From Winkia neuii subsp. neuii DSM 8576 (lineage in GTDB: Bacteria; Actinomycetota; Actinomycetes; Actinomycetales; Actinomycetaceae), in NCBI RefSeq assembly GCF_000420405.1, contig NZ_ATUW01000004.1, positions 168,168 through 232,167 of the forward strand: 64,000 nt of DNA, read 5' to 3'. The translations under genes were made by a program, and so were the position numbers. Below are positions 21,744 to 31,500 of this stretch, piece after piece. Positions within the stretch are counted from its first letter, which is position 1. Each line of letters opens with the position of its first letter. The notes beneath the pieces are model-generated. The model was not told where the DNA came from, did no database searches, and saw only the letters and a list, made by a program, of their open reading frames with translations.

Positions 21744-23308
21744 TACCTACCTCCCAAGAGTCTCTTCAAATCGTCAGGCAGCTCGTCAACGGAAGGCATC
21801 TGAGGTTGCGTTTTGGGAGCAATCGCTCCAAATGCCGATCCGGGCTGCGGAGCGTTCTTTGCAGGGCTAGCGCTTTTCTTCTTAACGTTTTGCTTCGCCG
21901 GGGACCCAGATTTGCGCTTCTTCTTTCCCTTGGACGCTTTGCGTCGATTCTTCCGACCTCCACCCACGGCTGGCATTCCGCCCATGCCAGGCATGCCCGG
22001 GATTTGGCCGGTGCGGGTTGCTTGCTGCATCATCTTTCGTGCGGCTTCAAAACGTTTGAGGAGCCCGTTCACCTCGGCGACGGTGACACCCGAACCAGCA
22101 GCGATGCGTTTGCGTCGTGAGCCTCGAATAATCGAAGCGTCTGCACGCTCGGCGGGAGTCATTGACCTGACAATCGCCTCTACGCGCCCTATCTCGCGTT
22201 CGTCAAAGTTCTCGAGTGCCTCTCGATACTGGCCGATTCCCGGCATCATACCCAGGATTTTCTTCAGCGAACCCAGCTTGCGCATCTGCTGCATTTGCGC
22301 CAGAAAATCGTCGAACGTGAAGTTGCCCTTGGCCAGCTTTTTTGCCATATCCTGAGCTTCGCGTTCATCGAAAGCCTTCTCGGCTGTTTCGATCAGCGTC
22401 AGCACGTCGCCCATATCCAAAATTCGCGAAGCCATGCGATCTGGGTGGAAACGTTCAAAATCGCCGAGCCCCTCGCCCGTGGAAGCGAACAAAATTGGTT
22501 CGCCTGTAACCCCACGTACCGAAAGGGCGGCACCACCTCGAGCATCACCGTCTAACTTAGTGAGCACCACCCCGGTGAATCCCACGCCATCGCGGAATGC
22601 CTGCGCCGTAGTAACAGCGTCCTGCCCGATCATGGAATCGAGGACGAAAAGGGTCTCGTGGGGTTCTACCGCGAATTTGATGGCCCTCGCCTGGCTCATC
22701 ATCTCGTCATCTACGCCGAGGCGACCAGCCGTATCGACAATTACCGTGTCGAAACCGTTCAAAATGGCGTGGTTCACGCCCGATCGCGCGGTCTCGACTG
22801 GGTCCCCCACTCCGTTGCCCGGGTTGGGTGCCCACACTTCCACTCCCGCACGCTCGCCTACCACCTGCAACTGATTTACGGCGTTGGGACGCTGCAAGTC
22901 ACAGGCTACGAGCAGAACGCGTTTGCCCTGTTCCGTAAGCCACTTGCCCAGCTTGCCCGCTAGGGTGGTCTTACCTGCGCCCTGAAGGCCCGCAAGCATG
23001 TAGATAGTAGGACCGCGATCCGCCTCGTGAAGTTCGCGCGCCTTCCCACCCAGAATCTGGATGAGTTCCTCGTTTACAATCTTGATTACCTGTTGACCGG
23101 GATTCAGCGACCGCGACTTGGCCACCCCGTAGGCCTTCTCGCGCACATTGGCGATAAACTCCCGCACCACCGGAAGGGCCACGTCAGCCTCGAGCAAAGC
23201 ACGCCTGATCTCGGACGTAGTCTTATCTACGTCTGCCTCTAAAAGCACTCCCTTGCCCCGCAGGGACTGAAAGGCATTGGTCAGTCTGTCAGAAAGCGAA
23301 TTGAACAC
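21743..23308 (-). CDS. ffh: Signal recognition particle protein Ffh
   Basis: A 521-residue SRP GTPase that targets nascent membrane proteins. N-domain 1-95; G-domain with GLQGAGKTT (107-115), DTAGRLG, TKLDGDARGGAALS and the GTP-binding loops; Met-rich M-domain from about 325 with MMQQATRTGQIPGMPGMGGM; and a very basic Lys/Arg tail. The start is GTG at 23308 behind GGAGGA. FtsY, its receptor, is encoded 3.4 kb upstream on the same strand, with a GlnD relic between, as in the actinobacterial order ftsY-(amt-glnK)-glnD-ffh. Confidence 0.96.
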   Translation of the reverse strand: MFNSLSDRLTNAFQSLRGKGVLLEADVDKTTSEIRRALLEADVALPVVREFIANVREKAYGVAKSRSLNPGQQVIKIVNEELIQILGGKARELHEADRGPTIYMLAGLQGAGKTTLAGKLGKWLTEQGKRVLLVACDLQRPNAVNQLQVVGERAGVEVWAPNPGNGVGDPVETARSGVNHAILNGFDTVIVDTAGRLGVDDEMMSQARAIKFAVEPHETLFVLDSMIGQDAVTTAQAFRDGVGFTGVVLTKLDGDARGGAALSVRGVTGEPILFASTGEGLGDFERFHPDRMASRILDMGDVLTLIETAEKAFDEREAQDMAKKLAKGNFTFDDFLAQMQQMRKLGSLKKILGMMPGIGQYREALENFDEREIGRVEAIVRSMTPAERADASIIRGSRRKRIAAGSGVTVAEVNGLLKRFEAARKMMQQATRTGQIPGMPGMGGMPAVGGGRKNRRKASKGKKKRKSGSPAKQNVKKKSASPAKNAPQPGSAFGAIAPKTQPQMPSVDELPDDLKRLLGGR

Positions 23309-23448
23309 GTACTCCTCCAGTGCGATCGATCTGCTCTATACCCTACCTTTTCATCCAAATTGCTCACAGCTGGGCCCGGGTTGTCATTGGTCACTCACTT
23401 TTGGTTTTATGCTTGTGCCATCTGAATCGATCGAGAAAGCTCACGACC

Positions 23449-24180
23449 TTGACTGCATGTACTGACTCTAAGAAATGGTCGCTAAAACGCTACGTATGCG
23501 TGTGGGGCATCCATTTTTTCACTATGACTGGCCTACTCTGGGCGCTCCTAGCTATCACAGCTCTCTACCACGGGCACGTAAAAACTATGTGGCTCTGGCT
23601 CGGCATCTCACTAGTAGTCGACGCCGCCGACGGGCCTATGTCCCGCAAGGCAGAAGTCACTAAAGTCGTCCCCTGGTTCTCGGGAGTGATGATGGACAAT
23701 GTGGTCGACTACCTCACCTGGACTTTCGTACCGGCCATCTTCATGACTCTGCATCTGCCGCTGGGCCCACAACCTCTGCCCATCGTTGCTGCTGCCCTCG
23801 CCCTCGGTTCGTCAATGTTCTGCTATTGCAACACCAAGATGAAGTCTGCCGATTGGTACTTCGTAGGTTTCCCTGCAGCCTGGAACATCGTGGCAATAAT
23901 TTTATGGCTGTTTGCCACTCCCGCCCTCTTTAACTGGCTTGTCATCGTCGTGTTCACCGTACTTGCCGTGGTGCCCTGGAAATGGGTGCACCCCTTCAGG
24001 GTGAAAAAGCTACGGGCTATAAACGCCACTGCCGCTGTGGTGTGGGTGGCCTCTACCGCCTGGCTGACTATAATTGCTCCCACCCGCCCGCTCTGGGTGG
24101 CAGCTGCGTGGCTAGTTTCCGGTTTGTGGATCCTTGCCATCTCGGCGGCTAGAACTATCTTTGGCCCCTCTACACGCTAG
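23449..24180 (+). CDS. CDP-alcohol phosphatidyltransferase, phosphatidylcholine synthase-like
   Basis: A membrane protein with about seven hydrophobic helices. The CDP-alcohol motif is at residues ~57-90: DGPMSR, then 12 residues to GVMMD and D three residues on, i.e. D-G-x2-S-R-x12-G-x3-D-x3-D. This longer spacing is that of phosphatidylcholine synthases, not of the usual x8 family. The helices VWGIHFFTMTGLLWALLAIT and FVGFPAAWNIVAIILWLFAT also match Pcs order. The expected reaction joins CDP-diacylglycerol with choline. The Ala of the motif is Ser here. The frame is open from 23320, but that would leave 11 nt to ffh; TTG 23449 is a guess that starts just before the conserved core. Confidence 0.75.
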   Translation: MTACTDSKKWSLKRYVCVWGIHFFTMTGLLWALLAITALYHGHVKTMWLWLGISLVVDAADGPMSRKAEVTKVVPWFSGVMMDNVVDYLTWTFVPAIFMTLHLPLGPQPLPIVAAALALGSSMFCYCNTKMKSADWYFVGFPAAWNIVAIILWLFATPALFNWLVIVVFTVLAVVPWKWVHPFRVKKLRAINATAAVVWVASTAWLTIIAPTRPLWVAAAWLVSGLWILAISAARTIFGPSTR

Positions 24181-25118
24181 CGCAGCAAGTGCTTGCGCCT
24201 GCCCTTCGGGCGCTTCCAGCGCGACTTCTTCCGGCGAGGAGGGGCGACTTTTGCCAGCGACTTGTAAACTTTCCTATCCAACCACGCCTTAGCGCCCTCT
24301 AACAGGAAAGTCCCCATAATCAGCATGGCTATAATGCCAATCACATGGGGCGGATACCCCTTCCCGTGCATGCCAAAGTACACGTACGGGGCCATAAACG
24401 TGGCAACCGTTACCACCATCCCCACCATTCGCTTTGCAAAACGCGGCGCCGTAACCATTGTGAGCAAACCCCAGGTATACGGAATAGCAGTACCCAGGTC
24501 GATCGCCCAGAGGGTAACCAGCGAGCCTTCGAATTCCCGCACGAACATGACCGGCAGGACTCGAAGCGCGGAATACGCCAACACCACTGCGTAAGCCAAG
24601 AATTTGGGATTTGTGAACAGCCTGGTTAAAAAAGAGCGAGGGGACATAGCAATCCCCACCTGCTCAGCCTGTTTCGCAGCCCGAGCAGACACCAGCAACG
24701 CATCAAGGCCGTGAAGCGTTCCGGAAAGGAACTTTATGTCCTCGGGACTTTTCCGTTCCAGCAAAAAATCGATCAAAAGCCGAGGGGCAATTCCAACGGG
24801 CGTGATCTGCTGGCCATCGTAGGCCTGCACAGGCCCGAGTTCATGGAGTTGGTCGCTACTGACCCACTCCTTCCAAGCTTCCATCTGCTCGTCGGTCATA
24901 GTGAGCAGCCACAACCGTTCCCTCTTGCGCACAGAATCGCGCAACGTTTCCATGATCAGCTCGCGGTCAACAAGCTCACGCGGATCCGGGGCGTGGGAAA
25001 ACTCGCGCACATGCCGATCGCGCAGGTCCCCTAAACGCTCTACTCCGGCAGCCAACCGCACCTTTCTAGGCCAAAGCACCAGATCTTCGCCAAAGGAAAT
25101 GTCAATCAGCAAATTCAT
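24177..25118 (-). CDS. Uncharacterised membrane protein, 313 residues
   Basis: I do not recognise the family. The N-terminal ~155 residues are soluble and helical (LVDRELIMETLRDSVRKRER, WKEWVSSDQLHELGPV). Four to five hydrophobic helices follow between about 165 and 285 (FLAYAVVLAYSALRVLPVMF, TAIPYTWGLLTMVTAPRF, MVGMVVTVATFMAPYVYFGM, HVIGIIAMLIMGTFLLEGA). The C-terminus is very basic (RRKKSRWKRPKGRRKHLLR). It lies 9 nt after the GlnD-like gene, so they are co-transcribed, and its stop overlaps the convergent Pcs-like gene by 4 nt. A link to the GlnD relic is possible but unproven. Confidence 0.65.
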   Translation of the reverse strand: MNLLIDISFGEDLVLWPRKVRLAAGVERLGDLRDRHVREFSHAPDPRELVDRELIMETLRDSVRKRERLWLLTMTDEQMEAWKEWVSSDQLHELGPVQAYDGQQITPVGIAPRLLIDFLLERKSPEDIKFLSGTLHGLDALLVSARAAKQAEQVGIAMSPRSFLTRLFTNPKFLAYAVVLAYSALRVLPVMFVREFEGSLVTLWAIDLGTAIPYTWGLLTMVTAPRFAKRMVGMVVTVATFMAPYVYFGMHGKGYPPHVIGIIAMLIMGTFLLEGAKAWLDRKVYKSLAKVAPPRRKKSRWKRPKGRRKHLLR

Positions 25119-25127
25119 TGTTTCACC

Positions 25128-26759
25128 TTATCGGCTAGTGGGATCCTGGCCCGACAAGACTTGCGCTTCGTCCACCATGTAGACCAGGTCGGCGAGAGCA
25201 CTAAAACGATCCGGTTTTGCCCCGGTAGCTAGCAAATTCGCTTCAGAAAGCAACGCCAGTAGCGACAGCATGTGCTTAGAACCACCGATCTTAGAGTTCG
25301 TCTGGCTTATTACCTCAGCACTTATTTCAGAACCCGAACTAGCATCTAGCAACAGCGATTTCTTTTCGGCTGCCTCCAAAATGTCATCTTCCCAGTCTGC
25401 GTCAATATTCAAGCTGGCACAAATATGGTCGATATCAGCTGCCGAAAATCCGCTCAGCAGTGCACTAAGTGCCACAACCCCGCCCGCGGGATGGGGGGCC
25501 AGAGGGCGCGCCGGCATGACCGATTTAATTCGGCGCTCAGCCAGCCCGCAGGCAAAATAGGTGAGTTCAATCTGGAAATAGTCGTCCGTTAAACGTTGCC
25601 CCTTTCGAGGGCGAAAACGTAGTTTCTCCCACAGGGGGAAAACCTTCGACGGAATTGACACCCTGTCCAGCTGACCGAAAATCTGCCGGAATCCCGGCGA
25701 GGTCAAAAAGTCCAGCAGTAATTGCAGCCCTGTCTCATCCCAAGAAGTCGGCAGCTGCGCATTTTGCATGGCGGTCACAGTCCAGGCTCCTAAAAACATT
25801 TGTTTTTGGCCGCCTGCACGTGCCAGTCGCAAAATCGCATGCGGATCATTCAGCGCCCTTTTAGAGGAGGCCACGATCTGGCCGGAATGAATGGCCACAG
25901 ACTTATCTACTATCTGCAACGAGGGAGCTTTTCGGATCCCACGCACCACCCTGGGAATAACCTTCCGCGGGCCTTTGGCTACGTCCTCGGCCCGTTCCAG
26001 TGTTCGCGAGGTCGCATTTTCGATAGCTAAAGCGCTCGCGGCGAGGGCATGGCGCAACTGGTAGGGGGTAGTTCCAAGGTGCTTAGAAACAGCATCTTCA
26101 ATGTCGATTCGCAAAATATGGTCGCCACTTACGTACTCGACGGCGTCACGCACGTCCAATAGCAAATTGCCCGCCCGGTCTAAACCGGAGCGGTTAGCTG
26201 CAGCCGTCCAAGAAGACTCGATAAAACCCAGTAATCTCAAATCGGCGATACCGCCTCGGGGACGTTCCAAATCTGGCTCACTAAGGTGGGCCAATTCGCC
26301 CTCTTTAGCCCACCTGGCTATTGCCTCCTCGGCAAGTCTTGGTATGAAAGCGTTGGCCTTTAGGCGCCAAATATTTAGGTATTCCTTCTTTATTGCCTCG
26401 ATCAGACCAACTTTTCCCCCTGCGTAGCGCAAGTCCAACAACGCCAGGGAATGCAATAGGTCCTCGCCTGCAAGCGTCTGCTTCGTAAGTACGCTTACCT
26501 TCGCCCCCAACTTGGCCCGCAAAAGCTCAGCGCCGGCCTGGCTGCCCTCGCCGGCTACTGCAAGCTCCAAAGGGGCAGCAGGGCCAGCGTTAGCGCGCCC
26601 TAGATCTCCTAAAAAGCCAACAGCAAATGTAGCCTGAGGACCTACCAGGCTAGCTATCTGTTTCTGTCGCTGTGCTACGAGCTCACCCCTGTAGGTAATC
26701 CCAAAGCTGGGTGAATACGCATCAGCCAGCAACCCACGCGGGGGCACAAGTAAATCCAT
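25128..26759 (-). CDS. GlnD-like protein with degenerate catalytic sites
   Basis: A 543-residue protein that follows the layout of PII uridylyltransferase GlnD but lacks its active residues. Recognisable blocks: the nucleotidyltransferase core at about 46-70, where the G-x-G..E..P.SD-x-D pattern has become GFLGDLGRANAGPAAPLELA with no Asp pair; LLDLRYAGGKVGLIEAI (about 107); HLSEPDLERPRGGIADLRLL (about 158-177), the typical EPDLKE.RGGLRD linker; and GQLDRVSIPSKVFPLWEKLR before the place where GlnD has HR-x-T-V-D-x-H, here TDDYFQIELTYFA, so the HD metal site is gone. The two C-terminal ACT domains are missing. It sits between ftsY and ffh, the actinobacterial glnD position, and amt/glnK are absent. 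It shares TAATG with ftsY. Probably a pseudoenzyme or decaying gene with an intact frame. Confidence 0.75.
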   Translation of the reverse strand: MDLLVPPRGLLADAYSPSFGITYRGELVAQRQKQIASLVGPQATFAVGFLGDLGRANAGPAAPLELAVAGEGSQAGAELLRAKLGAKVSVLTKQTLAGEDLLHSLALLDLRYAGGKVGLIEAIKKEYLNIWRLKANAFIPRLAEEAIARWAKEGELAHLSEPDLERPRGGIADLRLLGFIESSWTAAANRSGLDRAGNLLLDVRDAVEYVSGDHILRIDIEDAVSKHLGTTPYQLRHALAASALAIENATSRTLERAEDVAKGPRKVIPRVVRGIRKAPSLQIVDKSVAIHSGQIVASSKRALNDPHAILRLARAGGQKQMFLGAWTVTAMQNAQLPTSWDETGLQLLLDFLTSPGFRQIFGQLDRVSIPSKVFPLWEKLRFRPRKGQRLTDDYFQIELTYFACGLAERRIKSVMPARPLAPHPAGGVVALSALLSGFSAADIDHICASLNIDADWEDDILEAAEKKSLLLDASSGSEISAEVISQTNSKIGGSKHMLSLLALLSEANLLATGAKPDRFSALADLVYMVDEAQVLSGQDPTSR

Positions 26760-27934
26760 TAGTCACCGAGAATTGCATCTACAAACGTTTCAGGATCAAA
26801 CGGGGCTAAATCGTCCAGCCCCTCCCCGAGGCCCACGAGCTTTACTGGAACAGACAACTCGCGCTGCACAGAAACCACGATGCCGCCCTTTGCGGAACCG
26901 TCAAGTTTAGTGAGCACAATGCCGGTTAGGCCCACCACCTCGTTGAAAATTCGTGCCTGCTGCATCCCGTTTTGCCCGGTCGTGGCATCAAGTACAAGAA
27001 GCACTTCACTTAGCGGAGCCTGCTTTTGAACTACACGCGCAACCTTGCCTAGCTCATCCATCAGCCCTGCCTTGTTCTGCAGGCGCCCTGCAGTATCGAC
27101 AATTACCACGTCAGTGTTCTTATCTTTACCTGTCTTAACCGCATCGAAAGCAACCGAAGCAGGATCGGCGCCCTCTTTTTCAGAACGAACCAGATCTACG
27201 TTTGCCCTCTCGGCCCAGGTCTGCAACTGCTCGGCAGCTGCCGCACGGAAAGTATCCGCCGCCCCAAGTAGCACCGACTTGCCACTGGCCTTGACTATGC
27301 GAGCAATCTTGCCGATTGTCGTGGTTTTACCCGTACCGTTGACCCCTACTACCAGCATGACGGCAGGTGCGCCCTCGCCCTCTAAATTCAAAGAACGCTC
27401 CAGAGTAGGATCTACCTGTTCCAGCAGGGCCGCCCGCAAAATCTGACGGACGCGCTTAGGATCGTGTGTGCCGTCCGCTGCCACCTCGCGCCGCAGCTTT
27501 CGAACTACCTCTTCCGTAGCGTCGAGTCCCAAATCCGCCATCAACAGGGTATCTTCGATTTGTTCCCAATCTGCGGCCGATAAGTCGCCCTTGCCCAGAA
27601 CAGACAGAAGCGCCGAACCTAGTTTTCCCGAATTAGCCAACCGGGAACGGAGCTTCGCCATGCGCCCCTCGGGCCTAACAATCGCTTCCTCTTTGGGGCT
27701 GGGCTCGACCTCTACAGATTTTTCTTCTCCGCCCCCGGAGGCAGGGCTTGTGTCGCCTTCCGCAGTAGGAGTAGATTCAGCTCGCTCTGGTGGCAGTTGC
27801 GGTTTGGAAACAGGCGGAGTGATCTGGTTGCGCCTATGGGCATAGATGCCTCCGCCCCCAATTAACACAACCAAAACAACAAGGACGGGGATCCAAACTT
27901 CGGGCCTAGAGATTACCTGCAGAATCTGTTCCAT
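26759..27934 (-). CDS. ftsY: Signal recognition particle receptor FtsY
   Basis: A 391-residue SRP receptor GTPase. An N-terminal membrane helix (about 13-31, WIPVLVVLVVLIGGGGIYAH) is followed by an acidic, Pro/Glu-rich linker to about 85. The NG domain has GVNGTGKTTTIGK (P-loop), GAADTFRAAAAEQL, DTAGRLQNK and TKLDGSAKGGIVVS. The helix anchors it directly to the membrane, as in actinobacteria. It binds Ffh (encoded at 21743-23308) to release nascent chains at the translocon. The GlnD-like gene follows with a 1-nt overlap. Confidence 0.95.
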   Translation of the reverse strand: MEQILQVISRPEVWIPVLVVLVVLIGGGGIYAHRRNQITPPVSKPQLPPERAESTPTAEGDTSPASGGGEEKSVEVEPSPKEEAIVRPEGRMAKLRSRLANSGKLGSALLSVLGKGDLSAADWEQIEDTLLMADLGLDATEEVVRKLRREVAADGTHDPKRVRQILRAALLEQVDPTLERSLNLEGEGAPAVMLVVGVNGTGKTTTIGKIARIVKASGKSVLLGAADTFRAAAAEQLQTWAERANVDLVRSEKEGADPASVAFDAVKTGKDKNTDVVIVDTAGRLQNKAGLMDELGKVARVVQKQAPLSEVLLVLDATTGQNGMQQARIFNEVVGLTGIVLTKLDGSAKGGIVVSVQRELSVPVKLVGLGEGLDDLAPFDPETFVDAILGD

Positions 27935-27974
27935 GCCCTAATCATCGCCTATTTTAGGCCCAGATGCGAAACCT

Positions 27975-28472
27975 CTACTTGGCGGGAGCTTCCTTAGCAT
28001 GGGCCGACTTGGAAATCTTGGGGGCAAACGAGGGCGGCAGTACGTTCCCCAAGGAATCTTTGCCGTTGTCGATGAGCAGCGCATCAGATTTGATGTCGGC
28101 CAATGCCTTTTCCCCAGCCGTCCGAGTAAATCGCCGCACCAAACGCGAATTGGAAATTTCGCGAGCTTCAGAAAGGGTAATCTCTTTTACTTCGTTCGCA
28201 GCAGTAGCAAAATCCTCGGTGTCGTTTAGCACCTGCGGAGTAGCGGGAGCCGGCATCGAGGCAGACAAAATAGAGACGAGCTTGGAATCTGTAGGGTGCT
28301 GGGTCCCTATATGTGTCAGCTCGCGTTTTTGCCAAGCCGCGGTAGCTTCGCGCACCCACTTAGTGAGTCCGCCATCGGGACGGCGCATTCGGATGACCAC
28401 AGCCATAACCACGCACGCCACCGCAACGGTGATGATCAACACCGCAAACACAAGCAACAAGGACGCGTCCAT
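27975..28472 (-). CDS. Single-pass membrane protein of unknown function
   Basis: A 165-residue protein starting MDASLLLVFAVLIITVAVAC, one membrane helix (about 4-26) followed by a basic stop-transfer segment RMRRPDGG and a helical cytoplasmic part rich in Ala, Glu and Lys. The frame is open to 28541, but those extra residues are basic and would precede the helix; the ATG at 28472 is more natural. It lies between smc (upstream, 97-nt gap) and ftsY (40 nt downstream). No family recognised. Confidence 0.6.
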   Translation of the reverse strand: MDASLLLVFAVLIITVAVACVVMAVVIRMRRPDGGLTKWVREATAAWQKRELTHIGTQHPTDSKLVSILSASMPAPATPQVLNDTEDFATAANEVKEITLSEAREISNSRLVRRFTRTAGEKALADIKSDALLIDNGKDSLGNVLPPSFAPKISKSAHAKEAPAK

Positions 28473-28568
28473 GTCTATGATTTTGCCATGAAATTTTGGC
28501 CGCTTGCGCCGGAAAGGTCTCTTTTGGAAAAACGTGACCAAAACATAACATTCACGGCAGCTAGCGAC

Positions 28569-31500
28569 TCATTCCTTGGACAGTTTCTGTGAAACAACGC
28601 TCGTTACCCCATTTTGCATTGTGACTCCGTAGAGGGCGTCTGCCTTCTCCATGGTCCGCTTCTGGTGCGTGATAACGATGAGTTGGGAAGTTTGGCGCAA
28701 TTCCTCAAACACTGTTAAAAGGCGAGCCAAGTTGGCGTCGTCTAATGCCGCTTCGACCTCGTCCATAACGTAGAAGGGCGAAGGCCGCGCCTTGAAAATT
28801 GCCACCAACATCGCTAGCGCTGCCAGCGAACGCTCCCCACCGGAAAGCAAAGACAGCCGCTTGACCTTTTTGCCAGCCGGCCTCGCCTCAATCTCGATCC
28901 CAGAGGTGAGAAGGTTATCCGGGTCGGTCAGTACCAGATCTCCTTGACCGCCCGGGAAGAGCATCTCGAACACGTGATGGAAGGCGTCGCGAGTGTCAGC
29001 GAAAGCCTCTTCGAATGCCCTGCGCACCTGCGCGTCGACGTCGGCTACGATCTGCAGCAAATCGTCGCGCGACGAGCGCAAATCTGCCAACTGGTCTGCG
29101 AGGAATTTGTACCGCTCCGACAAGGCCTGGTGTTGTTCGAGGGCGAGCGGATTTACTTTGCCGAGGGCGCGCAGCTCCCGATTTGCCTTTCGGAGACGTT
29201 TTTCCTGCTCGGTGCGAACGTAGGGGTAGCCCTCTCCCTCCGGATCTTCCAGATTTGGGATTAACAGGTGGGGCCCGTAGTGCTCAAGCAGCTCTTTGAG
29301 CGTCAACGAAAGTTCGTCGTGAGCACTGGCTGCCAATTGGTCGCGTCTGGCTACCAGTTCCGCCTTTGCCACATCCGACCTGTAGGCGCTGTCGGTTAGG
29401 GCGGCAAGCAGCTGGCGGGCTTCCTCGAGCCGGGTACGAATCTGTTTTATGTGGCCAGAACGAGCCTTTGCTGCTTCGTCAGCCTCTGCCCGGGCCAGCC
29501 GCGCCCGTTCTAACGCAGCTTCCGCCGCCTGAACGGCTTCTTCGCATACCTCAGATACTCTGAGCGCCGCCGCAAGCTTCTTTTTCCGATTCTTTTCCGC
29601 TATGGCCGTGCGGGAACGCTCTTCTTTTTGTCTCGCCGCATTTTTTCGCAGCGCACTAGCACGCTCGCGCAGGTGGCGGCCCTTTTCTTCTTCGCTGCGG
29701 TGGGAAAGGCGGGCCTCAGTTTCACTTTTTATCAAAGCGGACTCTTGCGCGCGCGCCTCGGCTAGCGCCTGCTCTGTTTCTTCTACCCCTACTCCCTCGG
29801 CGGGAGCCTGTAAGAATTCCTCTAGCGCCCTGTTAGCCTCGACTTGGCGGGTTTTAAATGCGTCTTCTTCGGTTTTGGCGCGCTCGCACTGGGCGGCTGC
29901 ACGATCCCGTTCAGCCTGCGCGGCAGAAAGGGCCGCCTTGAGCGCCCCTGCCTCCTGAGCCGCCTTAGCATAGGCCGAATCGGCTTCGCGAAGCCTGGTC
30001 AAGGCTTGTGCTTCGGCCGCCTCCGCCTTCTCTAAAGCCTTGCTTTTCGTATCTAGCCTAGTTTTAGCAGCGACACTTTCCCGCGACGCCGCTAACGCCT
30101 TTTGTGCCGCTTCGTCGAGGCGGGCCTGCAAGCTCAGTACTGAATCGGTACCCACCCCGCCGGTTTCCACCTTGTGCGCCGCCAGCACCTCACCCTCGGC
30201 CGTAATTACGATCCTGACCTGTGGGTTCTGCAATGCCAGACGCCCCTGAGCGCGGTTTTCGCACAACGCCACCCCCGCGAGCGCTCGGTCTAGAAAGCCC
30301 TCCATAGTGCCTTCTCTAGCCTGTACTACCTGGCGAGCCCACACCGCCTCGGAGAGTTTTCCCAGGGCAGGTTTTCCCTCTACGGGCCCAGCAACGGCGA
30401 TCTTTACGGGACCGCCAGCCACGTCGGCTGCCTGCAAGGCTCCTTCGAGGGAGTCGGCAACTACGGTTCCTGCAAGTTCTCCGAGTGCGAGGGCTACCTG
30501 GTCCTCGTATCCGGGTTCTACGGATAGTAGTGGCGGCAGGGAACCTAAGATTGTCTCCAGATTTTTGTCGAGCAAGGTGGCGCTTGCGTCGGCTGGGGCC
30601 ACCGTGGAAGCTAGCGCCTCCTGCCGGGAAGTCCAGCGCAGTTCTTCCTCTAAAGCTTCTTGGTGGCGGGCGCGCGCCTCGTCTAACTCTATTTTCGCCT
30701 GGCGTACTTTCGCGGAGGCGTCCTCGTGTGCTTTAGCTGCGAGTACGTCTTTCTTGGGCAAGGACACCTCGGCACTGCCTTCTTTGGCCGCCTCCAGACG
30801 CGAGTTAGCCAAGGCGAGTTCTTCCAGCGCCCCCTGCCGGTGCGCAGTGGCCGCTTCGAGCCGTGAATTCGCAGAGGACAGTTCGCGTTCTAGGCGTTCG
30901 CGCACTTTGTTGCGTTTGCCCGCCACTGCCTTGGCGAGGGCGAGTTCGCGTTCTAGGCGCAGCCGTTCGGCTTCCGCATCTGCTTTCGAAGCAGATATTT
31001 CCTGCAGGTAACCCAGGGCGGCCTGGATTTGTTCCATTTGCCGCCGGTCGTCCTCGGTGGCGGCGTCTGCTCGTCTTTGCAGCTGGGCGGGATCTTCGCC
31101 GTGGTAGGTAAGGGGCACGGAAAGAGATTTGACGCGCTCGGATGCCAGGATTTGGGTGGAGCGCAAGCGTTCAGCCACTGCGGTCAGGCGCTGCCAGCCG
31201 GTGGTGAGGGACTCCAATTCCGGCGAGCCTTCGGCCTCTTCGCGTTCTGCCTGGGCAAGCTGTTCGGCTATTGCCTCTGCCTTGTCGGTGGCTTTTTTCT
31301 TCCTTTGCTCTACCTCGGTGGCTGATTCGGACAGGGACGTAAGTCGCTCTGTGATGGAGGCTGCATCGTCTGCTAATAGACGAGCTTTTGCGTCGCGCAC
31401 GTTCGCACTGATTATGTCGGCTCTGCGTGCGGTTTCAGCCTGTCTGGCTAGGGGGCCGAGTTGTTTGCGTATCTCGTCGGTTAGGTCCTCGAGGCGGGCA

